Of a stretch of DNA of 64,000 nucleotides, positions 31,658 through 40,641 are shown one piece after another. The position numbers were made by a program, and so were the translations under genes. Position 1 is the first letter of the stretch. Each line of letters begins with the position of its first letter. The DNA is from SM23-73-3 sp964580215 (GTDB lineage: Bacteria; Zixibacteria; MSB-5A5; SM1-73), in contig CAZOJT010000004.1 in NCBI GenBank assembly GCA_964580215.1, positions 1-64,000 on the forward strand, given 5' to 3'. The notes beneath the pieces are model-generated. The model was not told the origin of the DNA, did no database searches, and saw only the letters and a list, made by a program, of their open reading frames with translations.

Positions 31658-32707
31658 TTAAACCAACCGTATATGGTTGGAGAAAATCCAACCTTTTTTA
31701 CCTCTATATGCTTCCACGCGATAATTGCCTGGCTGGCCAATGGAGTATTCTAAAGTCTTCCCCTTTTCTTCTTTGATAATGTTTCCATCACAAAGAAGTT
31801 TGATCTTACATTTTCGCGGAGTGCGAACGAAAAGAGAAATCTTTTCGGATGAAGAGATACTGTCACCCACACCGGCAAGTTGATTTTTGCTTTTTGCATA
31901 AAACAAAAACCCCCTGGCATCACCCCGGCGATAATTAGAGATGAAGAGATGACAACCTCTTACAGCATCAATCACCTGTCTTTTAGCAGTATGGTTATCT
32001 GAAGATAGAGGTTGCTTAAGAATCAGATGCACCCTCAGGGATTGAAATTGAACTTTATAGGGGAAGATTACAAATGTAAACGGACCGAATTTATAAGGGT
32101 AAGCATGCACATCCACTCCGCTGATTCCACACACCTTTCTTTGTTTATTCAATTCATCCCATATTTTCAAAATCTTAGCGGTGGGACTGGTCAGGAATCT
32201 GCGGGGAGAAAGAAACATCTTGAGCTGATTGAGTCGGTTTATCCCCTCCATCCATTCGGACATCTGATTCCAGATTTCTATTCCATCGAATCCTTCTGCA
32301 TCCCAGGCGGTCCAGGGATAAGGTGGAAATTGAGGCAGATCTCTTGTCTCATCCGGATGTGCGATTATTCCCAATCCACCCATCTGATTTACCCCTTTTA
32401 CATACTCCTGTGCAGTAAACTCGCCCGGCAAAACCTCATTCACGTTAAATGCTAAAAAGTGATTTATGTTGTTCTGGTCATGTATCTCATAGCCGATGAG
32501 AACGAAGGTTTCTCCATGCCATCCCTCCCGTCCCAAATGCAAAGAATTCAAAGTCATGTGATCGGTGAACAGAAGAAAGTCCAGACCCAATTTCTGTCCG
32601 ATCTTTATTATCTCCGGAACGGACTCGCTTCCATCCGAATCGGTGGAATGTATATGGGCAACCCCCATATATTCATGCCAGTTCCTCATATCTTGCGGAT
32701 GCGGCAA
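31658..32707 (-). CDS. PHP-domain metal-dependent hydrolase
   Basis: The 349-residue protein has the PHP motifs GVAHIHSTDSDGSESVPEII (motif I with metal-binding histidines), LLFTDHMT, IIAHPDE and SGVDVHAYP. These indicate a polymerase-and-histidinol-phosphatase fold with two or three metal ions. A C-terminal part of about 90 residues (ISSSEKISLFVRTPRKCKIK onwards) looks like a beta-sandwich. The substrate is unknown. The TTG start at 32707 has GGAG five bases upstream; ATG at 32689 is the alternative. It follows the transporter gene by 25 bp, so the two probably form an operon. Confidence 0.85.
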   Translation of the reverse strand: MPHPQDMRNWHEYMGVAHIHSTDSDGSESVPEIIKIGQKLGLDFLLFTDHMTLNSLHLGREGWHGETFVLIGYEIHDQNNINHFLAFNVNEVLPGEFTAQEYVKGVNQMGGLGIIAHPDETRDLPQFPPYPWTAWDAEGFDGIEIWNQMSEWMEGINRLNQLKMFLSPRRFLTSPTAKILKIWDELNKQRKVCGISGVDVHAYPYKFGPFTFVIFPYKVQFQSLRVHLILKQPLSSDNHTAKRQVIDAVRGCHLFISNYRRGDARGFLFYAKSKNQLAGVGDSISSSEKISLFVRTPRKCKIKLLCDGNIIKEEKGKTLEYSIGQPGNYRVEAYRGKKGWIFSNHIRLV

Positions 32708-32732
32708 AGCTTCTCCTTCAACCGAAGGTGGT

Positions 32733-34100
32733 CTATGATTTATACACCAAAGCTTTTCTCTCGAACCGATCAGGAACTTTCAGCAAAATAAAAAAACCTA
32801 ACATCATCATTAAAATCAAAATTCCCACGGCAAAGCGATATTGAATGGTCGAAATCACCTGATGGGGGAAATCAAAACCAAAACCTTTTAAAACAAACAC
32901 CACATTCTTAACTATCGGATTGTCGGCTTTAAAGTAAAGAACCGCCGCTCCCCAAAGCAGTGGACCCATCACCGCGGCAACTTTTCCGGACAAGGCATAC
33001 AGACCAAAAAACTGACCCAGTGTCTCCTTGGGCACCAGCCCGGTTAAAAGAGGACGAGAAGCGGTCCAGGTCGATCCCAGGCAGATGCCTATCAAGGGAC
33101 CCATGATCCAGAAAACGGTTTTGTTAGCCGTGAACATAACCACCAACAAACATAATATCCATCCCAGAACGACAAACACCAAAGTCTTTTTGGGTCCGAT
33201 CAAATCGGTAACATAGCCACACAAGAATGATCCAATCACCGCAAAGGTGGTAGCCACGATGAAAAACCATATCTTTACCGAATCTGGAAAGCCCATCACC
33301 ACCTGAGCGTAAACTGCCATAAAGATACTTACGGTGGCGATAGCATCCGCAAAAAAATAGAAAGCCAAAAGAAATCTCAAAACTCCGGGAAATTTTTTAG
33401 TGTTGGATATCCCCCCCCATACTCGCCTGAATGCTTCTTTTATCTTAATTTTCTCCGGTATTTGTGGCATCCTTTCTTTAACCCATAAAAATATGGGCAG
33501 ACTAAACAGAAGAAAAAACAGTGCGGTGGGAATAAATGCGTTCTGTCTTCCGCCCTGGGTAAAAGGAAGGTTAAAACTAAAGATGTGACCATCCACGAAA
33601 GGTTTGACCAGAAGCAAACCAGAGATGGCCCCAACGTATCCCAGTGCCACCCCCCAGCCAGAGACTTTGCCAATGCTCTTCGGGGTGCTTACCTCAGGAA
33701 GAAGGGCATTGTAGAAAACCAGCCCTCCTTCATAACAATAATTGGCGAAGGCAAACAGGATCAAAGCTAAGAAAACTTTGGTGGCAACCTCTGTCACAGC
33801 ATTACTGGTTATTCCCAAAACAAAGGTTATTAGAATACACCCGGAGGTTAAGACTAAAAGAAAGGGCAATCTTTTTCCCTTGGCATCGGAGATCGCACCC
33901 AAAGCCGGCATGGTTATAGCTACCAGAAGCATGGAGGCGGCATAACTGATGCTGTAATAGATGTCCTCCATCTTGTTGTCCACCACCACCCACTGAGCGA
34001 AATACATGGTAACTATGTTCATGGAAAAGATGGTATTGGCAAAATCGTAGATGGCCCAGCCACAGACAGCTCTTTTATGTTGAGGAGAAAAATTGTTCAT
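32733..34100 (-). CDS. UMF1-type MFS transporter (Atg22-like)
   Basis: The 455-residue integral membrane protein has about twelve segments. The start VCGWAIYDFANTIFSMNIVTMYFAQW and the segment GALSDAKGKR-like ALGAISDAKGKRLPFL are hallmarks of the UMF1/Atg22 branch of the major facilitator superfamily. YCYEGGLVFYNALLPEVS and SGWGVALGYVGAISGLL are also typical. The substrate is unknown; eukaryotic Atg22 exports amino acids from the vacuole. GGAAATCTA precedes the ATG. The PHP hydrolase follows. Confidence 0.88.
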   Translation of the reverse strand: MNNFSPQHKRAVCGWAIYDFANTIFSMNIVTMYFAQWVVVDNKMEDIYYSISYAASMLLVAITMPALGAISDAKGKRLPFLLVLTSGCILITFVLGITSNAVTEVATKVFLALILFAFANYCYEGGLVFYNALLPEVSTPKSIGKVSGWGVALGYVGAISGLLLVKPFVDGHIFSFNLPFTQGGRQNAFIPTALFFLLFSLPIFLWVKERMPQIPEKIKIKEAFRRVWGGISNTKKFPGVLRFLLAFYFFADAIATVSIFMAVYAQVVMGFPDSVKIWFFIVATTFAVIGSFLCGYVTDLIGPKKTLVFVVLGWILCLLVVMFTANKTVFWIMGPLIGICLGSTWTASRPLLTGLVPKETLGQFFGLYALSGKVAAVMGPLLWGAAVLYFKADNPIVKNVVFVLKGFGFDFPHQVISTIQYRFAVGILILMMMLGFFILLKVPDRFERKALVYKS

Positions 34101-34158
34101 TAGATTTCCATGACAATCAGCTGAAGTGACATTTTAGAAAAAATGCTTAGAAGAGATT

Positions 34159-34372
34159 ATTTGGAGTGTTCACCTTTAGGTAAACCAAGCAAAAGCTTCT
34201 TGTTTTTCGACAGACTAACTGTCAAGCTAAAGGGCTTGTTGAAAAAGCTACACTTCGGGGTGGGATAAATTCCCACCCCTATGGGAGACAACTACTTACC
34301 ATCCATAGGGCAGGGCATTTAGCCCTGCCAAAGGGGGTTTTCAACAGTCCCTAAAGCTTGACACTCCAGCAG
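34159..34372. repeat. Family F hairpin with nested family G element
   Basis: The outer ends are TTGGAGTGT and ACACTCCAGC, as in the repeats at 28197-28302 and 56632-56706. Between CTAAAG (34228-34233) and CTAAAG (34352-34357) sits a complete family G copy, so CTAAAG may be a target-site duplication. With these repeats, 34101-34432 is fully explained; no gene is seen. Confidence 0.65.
34234..34351 (+). repeat. Family G dispersed repeat (copy 2, complete)
   Basis: It starts GGCTTGTTGAAAAAGC and ends TTTTCAACAGTCC. Inside are GGGTGGGATAAATTCCCACC and GGGCAGGGCATTTAGCCCTG, the uninterrupted palindromes used here as empty-site reference. Confidence 0.75.
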
Positions 34373-34432
34373 AAACTCTTCCTCATTTGACATTACCAAA
34401 ATTCTCAGCGTCACTTTAAATGAACCCCTATC

Positions 34433-34834
34433 TCATCTTATTGCAATCAACAGGCCCAACCCGATGCCCAGAATGTCTGCAACCAAATCCTTATAGCTGA
34501 AATACCCGTGAGGAGTTCTCTTATCGTATAATTCTTTTCCCAAACCCGCGCCTAAAGTCAGGGTGGCGGAGAAATATATCGATGACTCTTTCTTATTATA
34601 GTAAAAATCACGGAACACGCTGTAGGATACCCCGGACAGAAAAGTGCTAACTCCTAAGTGTTTCACCTTGTCCCATGCCACCCATTTATCGGAAATTTTG
34701 AGAGTATCGAATTGCGAAGGATTATTGGAGAAGGAGACTTCATGAACTGGATCAGCCCAGGAAAGCTGAATCAAAAAGGATAACGAAATCAAAAGTAGAA
34801 GAACTTCTTTGAAAGGGAAACGGATTTCTGCCAT
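34433..34834 (-). CDS. Small exported or lipoprotein-like protein (YfiM/DUF2279-like)
   Basis: The 133-residue protein begins MAEIRFPFKEVLLLLISLSF with a signal peptide, then WDKVKHLGVSTFLSGVSYSV (about 52-71). It ends in LGAGLGKELYDKRTPHGYFS and YKDLVADILGIGLGLL. This pattern is seen in conserved envelope proteins of the YfiM/DUF2279 kind, whose function is unknown. The open frame reaches 34909, but the extra N-terminal part is encoded by repeat DNA (AGGGCTAAATGCCCT). No strong ribosome binding site is visible. Confidence 0.7.
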   Translation of the reverse strand: MAEIRFPFKEVLLLLISLSFLIQLSWADPVHEVSFSNNPSQFDTLKISDKWVAWDKVKHLGVSTFLSGVSYSVFRDFYYNKKESSIYFSATLTLGAGLGKELYDKRTPHGYFSYKDLVADILGIGLGLLIAIR

Positions 34835-34869
34835 GGCTGAAGTGTGAAGTTTTTGGGATTTAAAAAATA

Positions 34870-34918
34870 TCATCCGCAGGGCTAAATGCCCTGCGCTATG
34901 ATCAATCACCTAACATAT
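34870..34918 (-). repeat. Family G fragment (copy 3)
   Basis: Only the GCAGGGCTAAATGCCCTGCG palindrome and the adjoining CTATGATCAATCACC are present. Confidence 0.5.
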
Positions 34919-35010
34919 GAACCAACTTGGTAGCCGCACCCTTTAGGGTGCGAAAAATGCACGCCCCGCCCCAGGCGGGGCGGCTACCGAATAAACAAAA
35001 GAACCACAAC

Positions 35011-35556
35011 CTATAACCCCAACTCTTCATCGACGCCTTGCATCCCTTCCAGAGCCAGTTTTATAAACTCGTCAAGGGAAAGCCCGATATTTTCGCAGGT
35101 TTTAATATTTTCTCTATTCGCTCCTGCGGCAAATCTTTTTTCCTTGAATCTCTTCAACACGAATTCAACTGTAACATTTTTTAATTTCTTGGTGGGATGC
35201 ATCAGTGCGGCGGCAACTATCAAACCGCTCAACGGATCCGCCGCAAAAAGAGTCCAGTCCATCTTAGATTTTGGCTCCACCTTTCGGGGATGAGATTTTA
35301 TGGCATAAAGTATCCTCTCATCTAAATTGTAATCTTTTAGCCATTCGCAGGTCAAAAGGGAATGACGATCGAAATCATTCACCGTCTCATCGTAGTCTAA
35401 ATCATGTAAAAGACCGGTCAGTCTCCACATCTCCACGTCCTCGTTGAAATGCTCAGCCACCCTTTTCATGATCGCCTCCACCGCCAGCATGTGCTTGACC
35501 AGATTTTTCCCTTTGACCTTCGATTTTACTAAATTCAAAGCTTCTTCTCTGTTCAT
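35011..35556 (-). CDS. HD-domain hydrolase (HDIG type)
   Basis: The 181-residue protein has the HD phosphohydrolase pattern: VKHMLAVEAIM, then LTGLLHDLDYDET (the HD pair), DRHSLLTCEWL and AIKSHP. Such proteins use divalent metals to hydrolyse phosphate esters, often of nucleotides. The specific substrate cannot be told. GAGGTGAAGT before the ATG is a good ribosome binding site. It is transcribed alone; the downstream side has a CCCCGCC-CCA-GGCGGGG hairpin near 34965-34982. Confidence 0.85.
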   Translation of the reverse strand: MNREEALNLVKSKVKGKNLVKHMLAVEAIMKRVAEHFNEDVEMWRLTGLLHDLDYDETVNDFDRHSLLTCEWLKDYNLDERILYAIKSHPRKVEPKSKMDWTLFAADPLSGLIVAAALMHPTKKLKNVTVEFVLKRFKEKRFAAGANRENIKTCENIGLSLDEFIKLALEGMQGVDEELGL

Positions 35557-35625
35557 ACTTCACCTCGCTTTCTGTTGGAATATGTTCTCCATATAACTTT
35601 CTATTCAAATTTTGAAGCTCTATAT

Positions 35626-35717
35626 TGGCAGGGCTAAATGCCCTGCCCTATGGTGATAAGCTACTACCCTCAATAGGGGCGGGAATTTTCGTATGAATGC
35701 ATACGCATATCCCGCCC
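35626..35717 (-). repeat. Family G dispersed repeat (copy 4) carrying family A
   Basis: GGCAGGGCTAAATGCCCTGC is followed by GGGGCGGGAATT, then a 20-bp family A insertion (35688-35707), then TATCCCGCCC. Without the insertion the palindrome is the same as in copy 6 at 50823-50842. Confidence 0.75.
35688..35707 (+). repeat. 20-bp mini-element, family A (copy 8), in palindrome loop
   Basis: An exact TTCGTATGAATGCATACGCA between GGGAATT and TATCCCGCC. Joining the flanks gives GGGAATTTATCCCGCC, which exists uninterrupted at about 50826-50841. Confidence 0.85.
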
Positions 35718-35836
35718 TGAAATGTACCCTTTTCTTTCCCACACTCCGTATTTTCTAAACCAATTCAATAATCATCTTTCCTTAAACAAAAAAGGGACGA
35801 AAATAAAAAGCAAACCGTCGTATTCTGCTTTCAACT

Positions 35837-37786
35837 TCAATCAAAAAACTCCCAGTAAAATCCCCACCAGAAACTTCTTTCCGGCATGGAGTAATCACCC
35901 GTCAGTCGATAAACCTGATCAGTGATATTACGAACCATATAATAGAAGTGAAAATCTAAAAATCGGATGGTTATCTTCCCGTTCAAAATAGATACACTCG
36001 ACTCTTTGTCTTGCTCGTATTCATCCATAAATCGTTCTGATAGGATGTTTGTCTCCAATCTAAGTTTTAACCCGATCTCCCTTTTTAAAAACTCATCTTC
36101 GAATTGGATGTAGCCGAAAAGAGAATGATCGGGCGAGTAGAGCAATCTTGTGTCTCTGTTTGAATCTCTGCCCTGTTTGAAGCTATATGAGATGTATGAT
36201 CTTATATGATCGGAAAATTCAAATCCCAAATTAATATTCGCTCCCCAGATTTTCGCCTGGGTATTGACCGGTTTAAAGTGTCCATAATGAATGGTGGTGT
36301 CCACATTTGACCAGAAGATGAGATCGTCAATTCTGGAATTAAAGACATAAGTATCTATTTTGTAATTCTCTTTTCGCATGGTTGCTCCAAAATCGGCTGT
36401 AAAAGATTTCTGCGATCTTAGGCTCTCATTTCCCTCCTCTCTGTAGTCCGGGATGGTATCTTTGAAGGCTACAGAAAAAGGAAGCCAAAACCGGTCCATC
36501 GGAGTCGGATAACCGACAGATCTTGCCAAAGTGGAGAACACTTTAACGTCCTTTGTAACGTGATACGATACCCCCCCGCATACGGAAAGATTTGCCTTGA
36601 GTCCCTCTTCTTTCCCTACGCTTGAAGAGAGAAGGAGTTGCACCTCCGGACGTAACCAGTAAGTGTCCGCAATCGAAAGGTAGCCACCATAAACTGCATC
36701 CTTTGTCGTCAAAGCTTCAAAACTCTTTCTCTCCGCGTAGCCTTCGATTCTGACGTGACTCCTCTCCTTCCTTAAGGTCTGAGTTGTGGTCAAACTAAAC
36801 ATATCTTCGATCTTTTTGCTTTCGAAGTCATACGATCTGCTCTTGACTTCTTGATTTTGCTTGTCATAATGAAAATCCAGATTCAGTGTCGAATTCTTAT
36901 TTTCCTGCACAAAAAGAGAGCTAACCACTCCCCAATTATTCACCTTCTTTCTGGTATCTTGGAAACTTGCATCAGGAAAAAGAGGTAGTCCCATTTTGGT
37001 TTTATATTGATAAGCCGAAAGTTTGAGATCTGTTCTCCTGTTTAGGTTGAAGGTGGTTTTTCCCCAGAGGCAGAAGCCATCATAATCAGCGTTGGTCAAA
37101 TAACCGTCTGACTTCTTAAACTCAGTGGTAAGATAGAACTTTCCCCGGGAGGTGAGAGCTCTTCCTAACTCCACCTGCGTTTTACGAAATCCATAGGGAC
37201 CTCTATTGGCGGTCACTCTGGAGTATGGTTCAACCCCATCGAAATCTTTGGTAATGATATTTATTCCCAAAATCCCTGCACCTTTTCCCCATAAATTAGC
37301 CAATCCCGCAGGCAAAAATTCCACTCTTGAAATATTGGACGAAAGAATTGAATTCAAATCCATATTTCCGCTTTGAGGAAAGTAGAGATCTTGCTGTTGG
37401 AATGGAATTCCATCTATGAAAAAGCTAAGCCCTCTTGTATTTCCCCCAGTAGAGCCTATCTCCGGTTGTCCCCATGATCCCATCTTCACCACATCTATCA
37501 AACTCCTCATTTTGAGTATGTCTCCGAAACTTTCCCCAATGGAATTGTCAATATCTTCGGAAGTGATTTCATTCGATAAAGAAAAATGGCGGACAACTTC
37601 CTCTCTGAATTGATTGTCCTGAATAAATCTTTTGAAGGGTACCACGGAAAGCGTATCTGATACTTCCCCCTTTGTAAGTGAATCCAAAGAATCTGGATCA
37701 GTGGTATGCAGAGAGTCCTGCGGTTGGGAAAATGTTTTGGAAAATAATAAAAGAACGAGAAAGATAAATGAAAGCTTTTTTCTCAA
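35837..37786 (-). CDS. TonB-dependent receptor-like outer membrane protein
   Basis: The 649-residue protein has a signal peptide (1-20, KTFSQP) and a plug region (about 70-180) with EDIDNSIGESFGDILKMRSL, then GNTRGLSFFIDGIPFQQQDL and VEFLPAGLANLWGKGAGILG. A barrel ending in YWEFFD follows. The plug is shorter and more divergent than in the receptors at 6004 and 8157. The gene starts directly at the stop codon of the GT9 glycosyltransferase gene, so the two are translated together, perhaps linking it to envelope assembly. The ligand is unknown. Confidence 0.85.
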   Translation of the reverse strand: MRKKLSFIFLVLLLFSKTFSQPQDSLHTTDPDSLDSLTKGEVSDTLSVVPFKRFIQDNQFREEVVRHFSLSNEITSEDIDNSIGESFGDILKMRSLIDVVKMGSWGQPEIGSTGGNTRGLSFFIDGIPFQQQDLYFPQSGNMDLNSILSSNISRVEFLPAGLANLWGKGAGILGINIITKDFDGVEPYSRVTANRGPYGFRKTQVELGRALTSRGKFYLTTEFKKSDGYLTNADYDGFCLWGKTTFNLNRRTDLKLSAYQYKTKMGLPLFPDASFQDTRKKVNNWGVVSSLFVQENKNSTLNLDFHYDKQNQEVKSRSYDFESKKIEDMFSLTTTQTLRKERSHVRIEGYAERKSFEALTTKDAVYGGYLSIADTYWLRPEVQLLLSSSVGKEEGLKANLSVCGGVSYHVTKDVKVFSTLARSVGYPTPMDRFWLPFSVAFKDTIPDYREEGNESLRSQKSFTADFGATMRKENYKIDTYVFNSRIDDLIFWSNVDTTIHYGHFKPVNTQAKIWGANINLGFEFSDHIRSYISYSFKQGRDSNRDTRLLYSPDHSLFGYIQFEDEFLKREIGLKLRLETNILSERFMDEYEQDKESSVSILNGKITIRFLDFHFYYMVRNITDQVYRLTGDYSMPERSFWWGFYWEFFD

Positions 37787-38851
37787 TCAAGTTCCCTTCA
37801 GAAAGGATTCATTTTCTTTGAGTAACTTCTCCACCGCCTCAACCACCATCTCAGGGTCAATTAAATCCATGCAAAATCTGGACTTTTTGCTACACTTTTT
37901 TTCACCATGCAGACTACAGGGACTACATTTGACATTGGCGCAAAGCACCACATTTTTAGAACCAACCGGAGCAAAACCTAATTTTGGATGGGTGGAACCA
38001 AATATCGCCACCACCGGCACCTGCAAGGCTGATGCAATGTGCATAGGACCTGAATCATTGGTGACAAAACAATCGCACCTTCTGATCAGACTCATAAATC
38101 TTCCTGTCGGCAAGCCCATCACCTTTATCACCTTCGCATTCGGTATATCTTTGCTTATATTTTCGATTAACTCTTTGTCTCCGACATCGCCCAGCAACAT
38201 GATTTTGTAGTTATCTCTGTCAATCAAAGCCTGGCAAACCTGCTCAAATTTCCCTTCATCCCATCTTTTGGTCTCCCATCTTGCTCCCGGATGCACTCCC
38301 ACCACAATATCATCTTTTTTCACCTTTTGTTCAAGCAGAAAATGATTTGAAAATTCCACATCATCCTGGCTCAAAAAAATCAAGGGATTCTTTTCGGGCA
38401 TGTATATCTGCAAATTTTTCAAAACTTTCAGATAGGAATCCACGGTATGAATTGCGTTTGTTTTTAAAAATTTGCAATGAACCATCAAGAATCGGGATAG
38501 CCAGTGCTTGTTGTATTTTAGTTTGATTTTGGATTTGGTCAGATGGCGGACAAGAAAACTGCGCAGATTAGCATGGAGATCAATCAGTAGATCAAAATCA
38601 TAAGATCGTAACTCAGAGACTAGTCTCATAAACCCGGAAAAGCCCTGGTGTATTTCCGTGGGATCGAATTCTATCCAAGAAAAAATTCGGGGATCATTTT
38701 TTAATATATCGCCGTATTGAGCTTTGGTAAAAAAGAATATCCTGGATTGGGGAAATTTAGTTTTCAGCGCACCGATCACCGGAGTGGTAAGGATTACATC
38801 TCCTAAGGAGCTGAAACGAATTATCAAGATTTTCTCAATCTTTTTTTGCAT
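37787..38851 (-). CDS. GT9-family glycosyltransferase (heptosyltransferase-like)
   Basis: The 354-residue enzyme resembles the ADP-heptose:LPS heptosyltransferases that build the inner core. It starts IEKILIIRFSSLGDVILTTP, then has VGVHPGARWETKRWDEGKFE in the nucleotide-sugar half and CFVTNDSGPMHIASALQVP near the C-terminus. A cysteine cluster (CANVKCSPCSLHGEKKCSKK) follows, as in other members. It is one of three GT9 genes in the window. Actual sugar specificity is unknown. Confidence 0.88.
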   Translation of the reverse strand: MQKKIEKILIIRFSSLGDVILTTPVIGALKTKFPQSRIFFFTKAQYGDILKNDPRIFSWIEFDPTEIHQGFSGFMRLVSELRSYDFDLLIDLHANLRSFLVRHLTKSKIKLKYNKHWLSRFLMVHCKFLKTNAIHTVDSYLKVLKNLQIYMPEKNPLIFLSQDDVEFSNHFLLEQKVKKDDIVVGVHPGARWETKRWDEGKFEQVCQALIDRDNYKIMLLGDVGDKELIENISKDIPNAKVIKVMGLPTGRFMSLIRRCDCFVTNDSGPMHIASALQVPVVAIFGSTHPKLGFAPVGSKNVVLCANVKCSPCSLHGEKKCSKKSRFCMDLIDPEMVVEAVEKLLKENESFLKGT

Positions 38852-38951
38852 TGCTTAACCGATTTTTGCATTCCAATGAGGAACATAGAATGTAGCGTCG
38901 GAGCTTGTCCTATACCATACGGTATAGGGGCTTGTCTCCGACGAAAAAAAC

Positions 38952-39764
38952 TTATCTTGAAAAAATCAGAAAGAAAAGTCCCACAGCGAAACAGTAATAG
39001 GCAAAATACTGAAATTTACCCTTTCTGATTACTTTTAAGAGAAATTTGATGGCTAAATACCCCACCACAAAGGCGGTGATTGCACCGGTTAAGTAGATCT
39101 TCAAATCCTGGCATGAGTTGGCGTGACTTAACACCTCTCTTAACTCAAGCAAACATGCACCCAAGACAGCAGGCAAAGACAGAAGGAACGAAAACTCTGC
39201 TGACTTTGATCTTTCCACCCCTTTGAAAATTCCGGTGCTGATGGTGAGGCCGGAACGGGAGATGCCGGGAAGCATGGCTAAAGTCTGTGCCAACCCCACC
39301 AGTAATGCATCACTAAAAGTTAATTTTGCCCGTGTGGCTTTGAAGAATTGGGTCAGAAGCAAAACCGTGCCGGTAAACAACAACATCACAGCCACAAAGA
39401 TGACCGACGAAAAACTTTTTTCCACATAATTTTTGAACAGCACTCCGGCTATTCCGGCTGGGATAGATCCCGCTATGATCAGTAAGAACAGATGCCAATC
39501 TTCACTCTGGGATAATGCAACGTCACTTACAAAAATTAACTTTGCTTTAAGCCACACGGCTTTGAGCATCGACCATATAGTGCGTCTGAAAACGATCACC
39601 ACGGAGAGAAAAGTTCCGAAATGAAGAAACACCTCAAAGCTGATATCATCAAATTTGACCCCAAGCAGGAATTCACCTAAAACCAGATGTCCGGAACTGG
39701 ATATGGGGAGAAATTCAGTCAAACCCTGAACGATTCCTAAAAGGACTGCTTCAAGCAGGCTCAA
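38952..39764 (-). CDS. uppP: Undecaprenyl-diphosphatase UppP/BacA
   Basis: UppP removes a phosphate from undecaprenyl diphosphate so that the lipid carrier for peptidoglycan and O-antigen can be reused. The 270-residue protein has the signature GIVQGLTEFLPISSSGHLVL at the start, a PGISRSGLTIS-type motif (LPGISRSGLTISTGIFKG), and about eight membrane segments. The start is TTG with GAGAGGGG just upstream. Between it and the GT9 gene is a short palindrome (CGGAGCTTGTC / GACAAGC, near 38899-38941). Confidence 0.96.
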   Translation of the reverse strand: MSLLEAVLLGIVQGLTEFLPISSSGHLVLGEFLLGVKFDDISFEVFLHFGTFLSVVIVFRRTIWSMLKAVWLKAKLIFVSDVALSQSEDWHLFLLIIAGSIPAGIAGVLFKNYVEKSFSSVIFVAVMLLFTGTVLLLTQFFKATRAKLTFSDALLVGLAQTLAMLPGISRSGLTISTGIFKGVERSKSAEFSFLLSLPAVLGACLLELREVLSHANSCQDLKIYLTGAITAFVVGYLAIKFLLKVIRKGKFQYFAYYCFAVGLFFLIFSR

Positions 39765-39803
39765 AGCCCCTCTCTTTAAGTTTGTGAGCTTGTCGAACTA
39801 TTC

Positions 39804-39829
39804 AAAAAAAGCTCTGGTGATCCAGAGCT
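39804..39829 (-). terminator. Rho-independent terminator of the outer membrane protein gene
   Basis: On the minus strand AGCTCTGG-ATCA-CCAGAGCT is followed directly by seven T residues, about 27 bp after the 39856-40506 gene. Confidence 0.85.
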
Positions 39830-39855
39830 TGTAATGGTTTCCTCATCTAAGGACG

Positions 39856-40506
39856 TTAGAATACATTATAGTTTATTCCACCTACGAATCCCACGTTGTC
39901 ATCTATTTCCAATTCTCCAACCAGATTAAGGTCGGAGGTGAGCTTCAATTCTGCTCCCAAGGCTATGGCCACATCCATTTCGTCATCACTCCAGGGTCCC
40001 TCATTCCCACCAACCGGAGAGCCTGGAAACTTTTGCCTCTCCCACCGTATGTTTAGACGACTATAGGGGGTAACGCTCTTTCCTTCATCATATCTAATCT
40101 GATAAGAAGCAATGACATTTCCTCCCAAAGAGAAAAGGCTATAATCTGATACATTCAGATATTCCGTTCCTCCTCCAACGGAGACATCCAGAGGATCACC
40201 AGTGTGTTGTTCCATGAACCAGTACTTAACGTCGCCGCCTACGGTGAGGCCGGTTTTGCTCTCACCATACCCCGGACTCCAATTGATCATTCCCATCTTC
40301 AAGCCTAAATCAAAGTATCTGGCTATTCCATAACGAACCTGTCCGAATATGGAGAAGGCATCTTCATAAACACCCAAATACGCCCCCAACAAGGCATTTC
40401 CTTTATGCAAAGTCGGCGCGGGAGAGAGCTGTCCCAGAAATTGAGCTGAGGCAGAGGAGACTGAAAAAAGAACTACGATCATTACAATTACAAAGACATT
40501 CCTCAT
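39856..40506 (-). CDS. Small outer membrane beta-barrel protein
   Basis: The 216-residue protein has a signal peptide (1-21, SSASAQF). It then alternates hydrophobic and polar residues in short strands (SIFGQVRYGIARYFDLGLKM, then VGGDVKYWFM) and ends in an aromatic residue (INYNVF), as outer membrane barrels do. I do not recognise a specific family. It has its own strong promoter and terminator, so it is a single-gene unit and probably abundant. AGGAGG stands before the ATG. Confidence 0.75.
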   Translation of the reverse strand: MRNVFVIVMIVVLFSVSSASAQFLGQLSPAPTLHKGNALLGAYLGVYEDAFSIFGQVRYGIARYFDLGLKMGMINWSPGYGESKTGLTVGGDVKYWFMEQHTGDPLDVSVGGGTEYLNVSDYSLFSLGGNVIASYQIRYDEGKSVTPYSRLNIRWERQKFPGSPVGGNEGPWSDDEMDVAIALGAELKLTSDLNLVGELEIDDNVGFVGGINYNVF

Positions 40507-40539
40507 GTCATCCTCCTATGTTATTATCAACACGGCGAA

Positions 40540-40568
40540 ATTATAACATACCATCTTCCATTTGTCAA
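40540..40568 (-). promoter_or_regulatory. Perfect sigma70 consensus promoter
   Basis: On the minus strand TTGACA (40563-40568) and TATAAT (40540-40545) are 17 bp apart, about 34 bp before the outer membrane protein start. This is the best promoter in the window. Confidence 0.9.
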
Positions 40569-40641
40569 CTTCTGCTTAATAAAGTTGTCCGCAGGAGTCA
40601 TAGGAACATTTTGAAAACCTCTACCCCCTATGTTCCCGTCA

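Noticed and set aside
31266..31661. 131-residue open frame as a real gene
   Set aside because: Its first third is translated family J and A DNA and there is no ribosome binding site; only the later part might be a coding remnant.
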